Of a DNA stretch of 64,000 nt, positions 39,158 through 47,249 are shown one piece after another (positions within the stretch are counted from its first letter, which is position 1; every line of letters starts with the position of its first letter). The stretch spans positions 558,001 through 622,000 of the forward strand of contig DATLJD010000014.1 in the NCBI GenBank assembly GCA_035539135.1, in the 5' to 3' direction. Origin of the DNA: JABFWF01 sp035539135 (GTDB taxonomy: Bacteria > Pseudomonadota > Gammaproteobacteria > Xanthomonadales > Xanthomonadaceae). The translations under genes and the position numbers were made by a program. Below the pieces are notes generated by a model, which had not been told where the DNA came from, ran no database searches, and saw nothing but the letters and a program-made list of their open reading frames with translations.

Positions 39158-39883
39158 ATGAAACACCACGATCGCATGCCGGGCGACGCGACCCGCGCGC
39201 ACGAACGCCACCCCGCTACGCAGGCGCCGCGTCCGCCGCGCTATGCCGATCGCGCCGACGACGAGGCGCTGTACGACGGCCTGCCGTCGGTCACCAACCG
39301 CGCCTGGGGCGGGGATCGCGCCGACGATGCGATGAGCTACGGCTATTCCGGCCAGGGCGGCTACGGCGATTTCACCCGCGACCACCAGGGCGGCTACGGC
39401 GAAAGCCAGGGCCGGCGCGCGCAGAGCGGGCACGCGCGTGGCGGCAGCGAGTTCGGCGGCCACACGTTCCGCAGTCCGCGATCGCAGGGCGTCGAACAGA
39501 ACCATCGCGGCCGCGGCCCGCGCGACTACGTGCGGTCGGACGAGCGCATCGCCGACGACGTCATCGACCGCCTTACCGACGACGAGCGGATCGACGCCAG
39601 CGAGGTGCTGGTGATGGTCGAAGGCGGCGTCGTGACCCTCACCGGCAACGTGCCCGAGCGGGCGATGAAGCATCGCGCCGAGGACCTCGCCGCGGACGCG
39701 CACGGCGTGCGCGACGTGCGCAACGAGATCCGGGTGGATCCGGGCGCCGATTCTTTCGGCCGGCCCGGCGCCGCGGTGCGCGCCGGTCGCGACCAGCTCG
39801 GCAGCGGCTTCTCCAGTTCCGAGCGGCCGGATCCGGTGTGGGACAATCCGACCCAGGACTCGAACTGGCCCGGCAACCGCTGA
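39158..39883 (+). CDS. BON-domain protein
   Basis: A 241-residue protein with a polar, glycine/tyrosine-rich N-terminal half (SYGYSGQGGYGDFTRDHQGG) and a C-terminal BON domain (about residues 130-200): RGPRDYVRSDERIADDVIDR, VMVEGGVVTLTGNVPERAMK, HGVRDVRNEIRVDPG. BON domains bind membranes or polymers; such proteins are often stress-induced. There is no signal peptide. Start: ATG at 39158 after GGAGG; an upstream ATG at 39122 lacks a site. Its role is not known. Confidence 0.85.
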   Translation: MKHHDRMPGDATRAHERHPATQAPRPPRYADRADDEALYDGLPSVTNRAWGGDRADDAMSYGYSGQGGYGDFTRDHQGGYGESQGRRAQSGHARGGSEFGGHTFRSPRSQGVEQNHRGRGPRDYVRSDERIADDVIDRLTDDERIDASEVLVMVEGGVVTLTGNVPERAMKHRAEDLAADAHGVRDVRNEIRVDPGADSFGRPGAAVRAGRDQLGSGFSSSERPDPVWDNPTQDSNWPGNR

Positions 39884-39935
39884 GGCGCCTCTGTGCCGCA
39901 GCGGGCCGCGCGCCCAGCGACTGGAGGCACGGACC

Positions 39936-41108
39936 ATGAACCGCTTCGCGCTTTTCGCGCTCGCGCTGCTGCTTCCCGCCTGCGCCCGCCCCGCGGCGCC
40001 CGGCGCCGAAAGCGAGCCCGCGCAGACCTCGCCATCGGCGCCCGCCGCGGCGACCGATGCCACCCAGCCGCGCGTCACCGAAGTGGCGCGCGGCCTGGAA
40101 CACCCGTGGGCCGTCGCGCCGCTGGCCGACGGCAGCTTCCTGGTCACCGAACGCCCCGGCCGCCTGCGCCGGATCAGCGCGACCGGCGAACTCTCCGCGC
40201 CGATCGCGGGCGTGCCCGAGGTCTGGGCGCATGGCCAGGGCGGCCTGCTCGACGTGGTGCCCGCGCCCGACTTCGCGCGCAGCCGCCGGATCTACCTGAG
40301 CTATGCCGAGCCCGGCCCGGACGGCACCGCCGGCACCGCGGTCGCCACCGCCACACTCGGCGACGACGCACTGGCCGACGTGCGGGTAATCTACCGCCAG
40401 CAGCCCAAGCTCGAAGGTCCGATGCACTTCGGCTCGCGGATCGCCTTCGATCGCGCGGGCCACGTCTTCATCAGCCAGGGCGAGCGCAACCAGAAAACGC
40501 TCGCACAGGACCTCACCAAGCTGCAGGGCAAGCTGGTGCGGCTGAACCTCGACGGCAGCGTGCCGGACGACAACCCCTTCGTCGGCCGCGCCGACGCGCG
40601 CCCGGAAATCTGGAGCTACGGCCACCGCAACATGCAGGGCCTGGCGGTGGATCCGCGCACCGGCACGCTGTGGGAGAGCGAGCACGGCCCGCGCGGCGGC
40701 GACGAACTCAACCTGCCGCAGGCCGGGAAGAACTACGGCTGGCCGCTGGCCAGCTTCGGCATGGACTACGGCACCAACCGGCCGTACCCGGAAACGCGCG
40801 GCACCGCGGTGCCCGGCACCGAGCCGCCGCACCATGTGTGGAAGAAGTCCCCCGGCTTGTCCGGCATGGCCTTCTACACCGGACACCCCGGGTCGCCGTG
40901 GAACGACAGCCTGTTCCTCGGCGCCCTTGCCGACCAGAATTTGATCCGCCTGTCGCTCGACGGCGACCGCATCACCGGCGAGGAGCGCCTGCTCGACGAC
41001 CTCGGCGCGCGCATCCGCGACGTCCGCGTCGGCCCCGACGGCAACCTCTACGTCCTCACCGACGAGAGCGACGGCCGCCTGCTGCGGATCGCGCCGCCGG
41101 AACGGTGA
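39936..41108 (+). CDS. PQQ-dependent aldose sugar dehydrogenase-like lipoprotein
   Basis: A 390-residue exported protein with a lipobox-type signal (LALLLPAC, Cys16) and a six-bladed propeller of the soluble glucose dehydrogenase/YliI family. Motifs are GLEHPWAVAPLADG, GGLLDVVPAPDF, the catalytic-histidine stretch HFGSRIAFDRAGHVFISQGE, WSYGHRNMQGLAVDP, WESEHGPRGGDELN and KNYGWP. It would oxidise sugars at the outer face using PQQ and calcium. No PQQ synthesis genes are in the window. The start ATG follows GGAGG. A large composite repeat follows. Confidence 0.9.
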   Translation: MNRFALFALALLLPACARPAAPGAESEPAQTSPSAPAAATDATQPRVTEVARGLEHPWAVAPLADGSFLVTERPGRLRRISATGELSAPIAGVPEVWAHGQGGLLDVVPAPDFARSRRIYLSYAEPGPDGTAGTAVATATLGDDALADVRVIYRQQPKLEGPMHFGSRIAFDRAGHVFISQGERNQKTLAQDLTKLQGKLVRLNLDGSVPDDNPFVGRADARPEIWSYGHRNMQGLAVDPRTGTLWESEHGPRGGDELNLPQAGKNYGWPLASFGMDYGTNRPYPETRGTAVPGTEPPHHVWKKSPGLSGMAFYTGHPGSPWNDSLFLGALADQNLIRLSLDGDRITGEERLLDDLGARIRDVRVGPDGNLYVLTDESDGRLLRIAPPER

Positions 41109-41158
41109 CCTGCGATTTGCGTCAGCTCAGGGAAGACAAACAACGCGTCAATGAGAGC

Positions 41159-41265
41159 GTGCCGGGCGGGAGAGGCAGGCAGGACACGCCGTGAATCCAT
41201 CCATGGAGGGCTCGTATGCGCCATCCATGGCGCATACGGTCCTGCCCACCTCTCCCACCCGGCAC
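41159..41265 (-). repeat. Family B palindromic element, copy B4
   Basis: Closing stem 41159-41185 with 41239-41265 (27 bp; all three imperfect pairs are G.U wobbles on the minus strand). Hairpin 1 (41213-41238) is extended to ten paired bases with loop ATGGAT on the minus strand. It forms the left half of a composite with C3. Between them (41266-41327) there is no GTAG-REP, unlike the other composites. Confidence 0.85.
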
Positions 41266-41327
41266 GCCCCCACCGCGCTCGCGATCGGAAAAAGAGCTTT
41301 TGTCTCAGGCGGCCAGGAACTGTCCGA

Positions 41328-41438
41328 GCGCCCGGGAGGGCGGGGGTGTTGCGTCAGCGCGCCATGGATGGCGCGCGCCCGCATCTGGGCATGGATGCCC
41401 AGCTAAGGGAAAAGCAATACCCCCGCCCTCCCGGGCGC
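41328..41438 (+). repeat. Family C palindromic element, copy C3
   Basis: Closing stem 41328-41352 with 41414-41438; its one imperfect pair is a G.T wobble on the plus strand. Hairpin 1 (41357-41376) has arms GCGCGCC/GGCGCGC, loop ATGGAT. Hairpin 2 (41385-41402) has arms CTGGGC/GCCCAG, loop ATGGAT. Linkers GTCA and CTAAGGGAAAA are as in C1. No gene is visible in the rest of the 41,109-41,524 gap. Confidence 0.85.
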
Positions 41439-41524
41439 GGGCCCACGATGGATTGCCCCGAACATCAAACGCTATCAACCCCACGATCGCGTATCGTCCC
41501 AGCATCCGCACGGAGGCACCGCCC

Positions 41525-42277
41525 ATGGCCAGCAGCACCCACCGCGTTCCCCGCCTCGCGATCCTGATCGACGCCGACAACAGCAACCCGGACAAGCTGC
41601 CGGACCTGCTGGCGGAGATCGCCAAGTACGGCAACGCCAGCGTCCGCCGCGCCTACGGCAACTGGACGTCGGGACACCTCGGCAAGTGGAAGGCCGGGTT
41701 GCTGACCCACTCGGTCACGCCGATCCAGCAGTTCAACTACACGACCGGCAAGAACGCCACCGACAGCGCGATGATCATCGACGCGATGGACCTGCTGTAC
41801 GCGGGCAACCTCGACGGCTTCTGCATCGTCTCCAGCGACAGCGACTTCACCCGTCTCGCCTCGCGCATCCGCGAACAGGGCCTGACCGTGTACGGGGTCG
41901 GCGAGCGCAAGACGCCCTCGCCCTTCGTCGCCGCCTGCGACAAGTTCATCTACACCGAGAACCTCGGCGACACGGCGGAGGCTGAAGCCGATGCCCCGGC
42001 CGAGGCGAAGGCACCGCGCCTGAAGCGCGACCGCAAGCTCGACGCGCTGCTGCGCGAAGCGGTGGACGCCGCCTCCGACGACAGCGGCTGGGCCCAGCTC
42101 GGCGCGGTCGGCAGCAACCTGGTGCGGCTGGCGTCGGACTTCGACCCGCGCACCTACGGCTTCCGCAAGCTGCGCGACCTGGTCGCCGCGCATCCCGGCT
42201 ACGAAGTGCAGGACCGCGCCGGCGCCGACGGCAACCGCCACGCGGTCTACATCCGCGCCAAGCCGCGCCGCCGCTGA
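41525..42277 (+). CDS. NYN-domain ribonuclease with OST-HTH/LOTUS domain
   Basis: A 250-residue protein. The N-terminal NYN (PIN-like, LabA/DUF88) domain has the acidic metal site: LAILIDADNSNPDKL, NATDSAMIIDAMDLLY and FCIVSSDSDFTRLASRI. The C-terminal part (about 170-250) is an OST-HTH/LOTUS module (WAQLGAVGSNLVRL, DPRTYGFRKLRDLVAAHPGYEV). Such proteins are expected to cut or bind structured RNA, possibly G-quadruplex or double-stranded RNA for the LOTUS part. The start ATG at 41525 follows GGAGG. It lies 86 bp after the C3 element. Confidence 0.92.
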   Translation: MASSTHRVPRLAILIDADNSNPDKLPDLLAEIAKYGNASVRRAYGNWTSGHLGKWKAGLLTHSVTPIQQFNYTTGKNATDSAMIIDAMDLLYAGNLDGFCIVSSDSDFTRLASRIREQGLTVYGVGERKTPSPFVAACDKFIYTENLGDTAEAEADAPAEAKAPRLKRDRKLDALLREAVDAASDDSGWAQLGAVGSNLVRLASDFDPRTYGFRKLRDLVAAHPGYEVQDRAGADGNRHAVYIRAKPRRR

Positions 42278-42285
42278 AACCCGCC

Positions 42286-42308
42286 GTAGAGCGGAGCTTG
42301 CTCCGCTT
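42286..42308 (+). repeat. GTAG-headed REP, single copy
   Basis: GTAGAGCGGAGCTTGCTCCG (from 42286) folds as a perfect hairpin with GTAG head. It lies nine bases after the NYN stop and just before the convergent lyase gene ends, so it could serve as a transcript-end structure for either gene. Confidence 0.85.
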
Positions 42309-42332
42309 GTGCGCAAGCGCAGGAGCGAGCCG

Positions 42333-44228
42333 TCACTCCGACAGCGCGCTCCGCGCCGCCGCCAGCAGCGTGCCCTCCTCCACCAGCCGCACCGCGGCCG
42401 CGACCTCGCCGTCGAGCGCGCGGTCGTGGTCGAGGAAGGGGATCGCCTCGCGCAGCGCCGCGTGCGCGGCGGCCACCGCCTTGCCGGGACGGAACGGCGC
42501 GGCGGCTGCGAGTTCGGCGCGCAGGCCCTCGACCTCGCGCAGGAACGCTTCGCGGTCGGCGCCGTCCGCGGGCGCGCCGTTGACCTTCGCGGCGAAGCCG
42601 GCGGCGTCGGTGGATGCGGCCAGCGCGCGCGCGGCGTGGATCATGTCGCGGCGCAGGTCCAGCGCCTGCGCGGCGGTGTACAGCTCCAGCGCCAGCACCT
42701 TGCCGAGGTCGGCCGCCATCGCCAGCACGTGGCGCGCCTCGTTCGCCCCCATCGAGACGTGGTCCTCGGCGTTCGCCGAGGTCGGGATCGAATACACCGA
42801 GGCCGGCATCGCCCGGCTGGCGAGGTCGTTGACGATCGCCGCCGCGGTGTACTGCACGATCATGTAGCCCGACTCGGTGCCGTCCTCGTTGCCGATCAGG
42901 AACGCGGGCAGGCCGTCGTTGTTGGCCGCGTCCACCAGCTTGTTGAGGCGGCGCTCGGAAATCGACGCGAGCACGGGAATCGCCGCCTTCAGGTAGCTCA
43001 TCGCCAGCGCCAGCGGCATGCCGTGGAAGTGGCCGGCGGACACGACCTGCTGCTCGACCTCGCCGGCGGGCGCATCCGGGAACACCAGCGGGTTGTCGGT
43101 GACCGCGTTGAGCTCGATCTCGAGCACGCGCGCGGCCTGCGCCAGCGCGTCGCGCACCGCGCCGTGCACCTGCGGCACGCAGCGCAGCGAGTAGCTGTCC
43201 TGCGGCTGGTGCTTCTTGCCGCCGCGGAACGGGCGGAAGCGGGTGTAGAACGTCTCGCGGCCGTGGCGCTGGTCCAGCGGCACCCAGTCCCAGGCGATGT
43301 CGAAGCCGTGCGCGCGCAGCGCCGGATCGCGCCAGCTCGCCGGCTGCCACTGCCGGAAGCGCGGCACCAGGTGGTAGGCGATGTCGGCCAGGGTCGAACC
43401 GTCCAGCAGGCGGCGCAGGTGCGCGGCGACCGCGACCTGGCCCGGATGCGGGCGCAGCACGTGCACCTCCCCGGCGAAGGCGCCGGTGCGGCCGGCGAAG
43501 GCGTCCACCGTCATCGCCGCGGCGAGGTCGGCGGTGTCCGCCAGTTCCTCCAGCGCGTGCAGCGCGAGCACGCCGCAGGCCAGCATCTGCGCGGTGCCGT
43601 TGTTCAGCGCCAGGCCTTCCTTGTAGGACAGCGCGACCGGCGCCAGGCCGGCGCGGCGCAGCGCTTCCGCGCCCGGCAGCCGCTCGCCGTCGAAGAAGGC
43701 CTCGCCGCCGCCGAGCAGCACGATCGCGAGGTGCGACAGCGGCGCGAGGTCGCCCGAGGCGCCGACCGAGCCGAGCTGCGGCACCACCGGCACCACCCCG
43801 GCGTTGAGCAGCGCGGCCAGCGCCTGCAGGGTCTGCACGCGGATGCCCGAATGGCCCTTGAGCAGGGTGTTGACGCGGATGCACAGCATCGCGCGCACGA
43901 CCTCGGGGGCGAACGGCTCACCCACGCACACCGCGTGGGTGACGATCAGGTTGCGTTGCAGTTCCTCGTGCAGGCCCTGCCCCGGCGCGCGCGCCTCCAC
44001 CCCGGTGTCGCGCAGCGGATGGCCGCCGAGCAGCTTGTCGGCGTTGCTGCCGAAGCCGGTGGAGACGCCGTAGATGGGTTCCTCGCGGCGCACCTGCTCG
44101 GCGAGGAAATCGGCGGCGCGGGCGACCGCGCGCAGCGCCTGCGGGTCGAGTTCCACGCTGGCGCCGCGGGCGACGGCGACGAGTTGCGCGCGGGTCAGCG
44201 AACGGCCATCGAGCAGGATCGGTTTCAT
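42333..44228 (-). CDS. Histidine ammonia-lyase family protein, enlarged
   Basis: A 631-residue MIO-dependent aromatic amino-acid lyase. The cofactor triad ASG is in GSVGASGDLAPLSH, and YGVSTGFG, NGTAQM, QDSYSLRCVPQ and the ENLDNPL-like NAVTDNPLVF are present. The selectivity position reads VTH, close to the SH of histidine lyases rather than FL or HL of phenylalanine or tyrosine lyases. It is about 120 residues longer than typical HutH, chiefly by an inserted segment of 50-70 residues before QDSYSLRC (DPALRAHGFDIAWDWVPLDQ). No hutU, hutI or hutG is adjacent, so a non-catabolic role is possible. Confidence 0.85.
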   Translation of the reverse strand: MKPILLDGRSLTRAQLVAVARGASVELDPQALRAVARAADFLAEQVRREEPIYGVSTGFGSNADKLLGGHPLRDTGVEARAPGQGLHEELQRNLIVTHAVCVGEPFAPEVVRAMLCIRVNTLLKGHSGIRVQTLQALAALLNAGVVPVVPQLGSVGASGDLAPLSHLAIVLLGGGEAFFDGERLPGAEALRRAGLAPVALSYKEGLALNNGTAQMLACGVLALHALEELADTADLAAAMTVDAFAGRTGAFAGEVHVLRPHPGQVAVAAHLRRLLDGSTLADIAYHLVPRFRQWQPASWRDPALRAHGFDIAWDWVPLDQRHGRETFYTRFRPFRGGKKHQPQDSYSLRCVPQVHGAVRDALAQAARVLEIELNAVTDNPLVFPDAPAGEVEQQVVSAGHFHGMPLALAMSYLKAAIPVLASISERRLNKLVDAANNDGLPAFLIGNEDGTESGYMIVQYTAAAIVNDLASRAMPASVYSIPTSANAEDHVSMGANEARHVLAMAADLGKVLALELYTAAQALDLRRDMIHAARALAASTDAAGFAAKVNGAPADGADREAFLREVEGLRAELAAAAPFRPGKAVAAAHAALREAIPFLDHDRALDGEVAAAVRLVEEGTLLAAARSALSE

Positions 44229-44277
44229 GCGTCTTCCATGCCGGGCACGCTCGCCCGGCGCTGATGCGGAATGTCGG

Positions 44278-45663
44278 TCAGGCGGCGTCGCCGGGCGCGG
44301 CGCGCGCCTGCAGCAGGGCGTCCGCCAGGCCGTCCTCGGCCACTTCGAACTGGTTGCCGCGGCGCAGGTCCTTGACCGCGACCACGCCGCGCGCCGCCTC
44401 GTCCCCGCCGCGCATCACCGCGAAGCGGATGCCGGCGCGGTCGGCGTACTGCAGCTGCCTGGCCAGCTTGCGCGGCTCGAGCTGGGTCTCGACGTTCAGG
44501 CCCGCCGCGCGCAGCCGCTGCGACAGCGCCAGCGCCGCGCCCAGCTGGGCGTCGTCCAGCAGCGCGACCAGCACGTCCACCGAGCTCTCGGCGACCGGCA
44601 CGATCCCGGCCTCGCGCAGCTGCCAGAACAGCCGGGTCAGGCCGATCGAGATGCCGACGCCGGGCAGCTTCGACTTGGTGTAGTGGCTGGCGAGATCGTC
44701 GTAGCGCCCGCCCGAGCAGATCGAGCCGATCTGCGGATGCGCGTCCAGCGTGGTCTCGTAGACGATGCCGGTGTAGTAGTCGAGGCCGCGCGCGATCGAC
44801 AGGTTCAGCGCGTAGCGCGCGTCGGCGACGCCGAGCGCGCGCAGCTGGGCGAAGACCTGGCGCAGCTCGGCGCGGCCTTCCTCGAACAGCGGCGTGCCGG
44901 CGCCGAGCGCGTCCAGCGCCGCCAGCGCGGCGTCGTGGCCGCGCGCGCGGATGCGCGAGAACGCCAGCAACCGTTCCGCGACGTCGGCCGACAGCGCGTA
45001 GCCCTCGCCCTCCAGCGTCGCCCGCACCGCGTCCTCGCCGCGCTTGTCGAGCTTGTCGAGCTCGCGCAGCACCGCCACCTGCTGCTCGCCCTCGCCGATG
45101 CCCAGGCCCTCGAACCAGCCGCGCAGCAGCTTGCGGTGGTTGAGCTGGATGGTGAACTCGCCGATCGCGAGATTCTCGAACACCGCCGCGATCACCGCCG
45201 GGATCTCCGCGTCGTAGCGCGGCGACAGGCTGTCCTTGCCGATCACGTCGATGTCGCACTGGTAGAACTCGCGGAAGCGCCCGCGCTGGGCGCGCTCGCC
45301 GCGGTAGACGCGCTGCATCTGGTAGCGGCGGAACGGGAAGGCAAGTTCGTGCTCGTGCTCGGCGACATAGCGCGCCAGCGGCACGGTCAGGTCGAAGCGC
45401 AGCGCGAGTTCCGGCCGGCTCTCGCCCCCCTTCTCGAGCGCCCCGGTGGACTGCACGAAATAGACCTGGCGCTCGGTTTCGCCGCCGCTTTTGGTCAGCA
45501 GCACCTCCGACAGCTCCATCACCGGGGTTTCCACCGGCAGGAAGCCGAAGCGCTCGAAGGTCGCCCGGATCGCGTCCAGCATGCGCTGGAAGGCGATCTG
45601 CTCGCGCGGCAGCAGTTCCAGGACGCCGGGCGGCGTGCGGGGCTTGACGGGCTGGCTGGCCAA
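44278..45663 (-). CDS. hisS: Histidyl-tRNA synthetase
   Basis: Class II aminoacyl-tRNA synthetase charging tRNA-His. The 461 residues contain the ETPVMELSEVLL segment, motif 2 (RYQMQRVYRGERAQRGRFRE), the histidine-specific QLNHRK and ARGLDYYTGIVYE, motif 3 (GISIGLTRL), and a C-terminal anticodon-binding domain. Start: TTG at 45663 with GGAG five bases upstream. Its neighbour downstream is a histidine-lyase-like gene 49 bp away; a shared transcript is possible but the pairing looks incidental. Confidence 0.96.
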   Translation of the reverse strand: MASQPVKPRTPPGVLELLPREQIAFQRMLDAIRATFERFGFLPVETPVMELSEVLLTKSGGETERQVYFVQSTGALEKGGESRPELALRFDLTVPLARYVAEHEHELAFPFRRYQMQRVYRGERAQRGRFREFYQCDIDVIGKDSLSPRYDAEIPAVIAAVFENLAIGEFTIQLNHRKLLRGWFEGLGIGEGEQQVAVLRELDKLDKRGEDAVRATLEGEGYALSADVAERLLAFSRIRARGHDAALAALDALGAGTPLFEEGRAELRQVFAQLRALGVADARYALNLSIARGLDYYTGIVYETTLDAHPQIGSICSGGRYDDLASHYTKSKLPGVGISIGLTRLFWQLREAGIVPVAESSVDVLVALLDDAQLGAALALSQRLRAAGLNVETQLEPRKLARQLQYADRAGIRFAVMRGGDEAARGVVAVKDLRRGNQFEVAEDGLADALLQARAAPGDAA

Positions 45664-45810
45664 GGCGACTCCGGAAAGGCGCGCGCGGCGGGGGCCGCGC
45701 GGGCCGCATAGTCTAAGCCAGCGCCCGCGCCGGCTTGCCGGCGGCGCAACGCAGGCGCCGCGACCGCTTGCCTGTCCGCGCCGGGCCCCGATAGAATGCG
45801 CGGCTCCCGT

Positions 45811-45887
45811 CGGGGTGTAGCTCAGCCTGGTAGAGCGCTACGTTCGGGACGTAGAAGTCGCAGGTTCAAATCCTGTCTCCCCGACCA
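45811..45887 (+). tRNA. tRNA-Pro, anticodon CGG, CCA encoded
   Basis: A 77-base cloverleaf with D-stem GCTC/GAGC, anticodon stem CTACG/CGTAG around loop TTCGGGA (anticodon CGG), T-stem GCAGG/CCTGT around TTCAAAT, discriminator A and encoded CCA. It would read CCG codons, frequent in such GC-rich DNA. The acceptor stem has an unusual T6/T67 mismatch between otherwise perfect pairs. Confidence 0.95.
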
Positions 45888-45913
45888 GTCATTCCGCCTG
45901 CCCCGCGCAGGCC

Positions 45914-45945
45914 ACGACGCCGCCTTCAGGGCGGCGTCGTCGTTT
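45914..45945 (+). terminator. Probable terminator of tRNA-Pro
   Basis: An 11 bp stem ACGACGCCGCC / GGCGGCGTCGT with a five-base loop (45914-45940), followed by CGTTTCC, lies 27 bases after the tRNA. It overlaps the last codons of convergent argH. Confidence 0.6.
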
Positions 45946-47242
45946 CCGGCGCCGGTGCGAGGCCGGCCAGGCGTTCGTGCAGCAGGTCCAGGCGCGGTGC
46001 GCCCGGGGCGCCGGGCGAGACGCGCGCGGCGAGGCTGCCGGCGGGGTCGCGCTCGCTCCAGCGGGCGGGGTCGGCGGCGGCGCGGTAGGCATCGCGGAAG
46101 GGCGTGCCCTGCGCGGCCAACTCCATCGCGAGGTCGGTCGCATACATCGACGGGTCCAGCGCCGCGCGCAGGCGGTCCTCGCGCCATTCCAGCTTCGCCA
46201 GCAGGTCCGGCAGCAGGCCCAGCGCGGCCAGGCCGCGGCCGAAGCCGTGCACCAGCGCGCCCTTGCTCACCTGCAGGTCGCGGTGGTAGCCGGACGGCAG
46301 CGACAGCAGCTGCTCGATTTCCGCCTTGGCGGCCGCCACGCTGGCGTAGCTGCCGCGCATCAACTCGACCACGTCGGGGTTGCGCTTGTTCGGCATCAGC
46401 GAGCTGCCGGTCGTGTACTGGGCGGGCAGCGTGGCGAAGCCGAACTCGGCGCCGAGGAACAGCGACAGGTCCCAGGCCAGCCGGCGCAGGTCCAGCATCG
46501 CGCTGCCCAGCGCCTCGAGCGCGGCCAGTTCGAACTTGCCGCGCGCGAGCTGCGCTGCGGTCGGCGCGACCTGCAGCCGTGCGAAACCGAGCGCGCGGGT
46601 GGCGTGGTCGCGGTCCAGCGGCAGGTTGACGCCGTAGCCGGCGGCGGTGCCCAGCGGGTTGGCGTCCAGCCAGGCGCGGGTGCCGGCGGCGCGCGCGGCG
46701 TCGTCGATGAAGCTCTCGGCCCAGCCGGCCCACCACAGCCCGGCGCTGGACACCACCGCGCGCTGCAGGTGGGTGTAGCCCGGCATCGGCAGGTGCATCT
46801 CGGCCTCGGCGCGCCGCAACGCGACCTGCGCGACCTCCACGCACAGCGCCTGCAGCCGCGCCAGCCGCTCCTTCAGCCACAGCCGGGTGGCGACGAGGAT
46901 CTGGTCGTTGCGGCTGCGCCCGGTCTGGATCCGGCGGCCGGCGTCGCCGAGCCGCTCGGTCAGCCGCGACTCGATCGCCGAGTGGCCGTCCTCGTAGTGC
47001 GCGTCGAGCAGGAAGGCGCCGCAACGGAAATCCTCGGCCAGGTAGTGCAGCTCGCGCTCCAGCGAGGCCAGGGTGTCTTCGTCGAGGATGCCGGCGCGGT
47101 GCAGGACCTGCGCGTGGGCGCGGCTGGCGGCGATGTCGTGCAGGAAGAACTCGCGGTCGAGCAGCACGTCGTCGCCGGCGAGGAAAGCCTGGATGTGCTG
47201 GTCCACGGCGATGCCGGGCTTGCGCCAGAGGAAGTCGGGCAT
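45926..47242 (-). CDS. argH: Argininosuccinate lyase
   Basis: Splits argininosuccinate into arginine and fumarate, the last arginine step. The 438-residue protein has the superfamily signature GSSLMPNKRNPD, the TGRSRNDQ loop, GYTHLQRA and DGHSAIESRL. It starts at ATG 47242 (MPDFLWRKPG), matching family N-termini; an ATG at 47260 overlaps the argC stop and would add six residues. It is the last gene of the arginine operon. Its C-terminus (PAPETTTPP) is encoded within the inverted repeat taken as the tRNA terminator. Confidence 0.95.
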   Translation of the reverse strand: MPDFLWRKPGIAVDQHIQAFLAGDDVLLDREFFLHDIAASRAHAQVLHRAGILDEDTLASLERELHYLAEDFRCGAFLLDAHYEDGHSAIESRLTERLGDAGRRIQTGRSRNDQILVATRLWLKERLARLQALCVEVAQVALRRAEAEMHLPMPGYTHLQRAVVSSAGLWWAGWAESFIDDAARAAGTRAWLDANPLGTAAGYGVNLPLDRDHATRALGFARLQVAPTAAQLARGKFELAALEALGSAMLDLRRLAWDLSLFLGAEFGFATLPAQYTTGSSLMPNKRNPDVVELMRGSYASVAAAKAEIEQLLSLPSGYHRDLQVSKGALVHGFGRGLAALGLLPDLLAKLEWREDRLRAALDPSMYATDLAMELAAQGTPFRDAYRAAADPARWSERDPAGSLAARVSPGAPGAPRLDLLHERLAGLAPAPETTTPP

Positions 47243-47249
47243 GGTGCGT

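Noticed and set aside
41151..41567. Short open frames running through the composite repeat
   Set aside because: They are made of the palindromic B and C elements, and similar frames appear at each copy on either strand. The DNA-level structure explains them.
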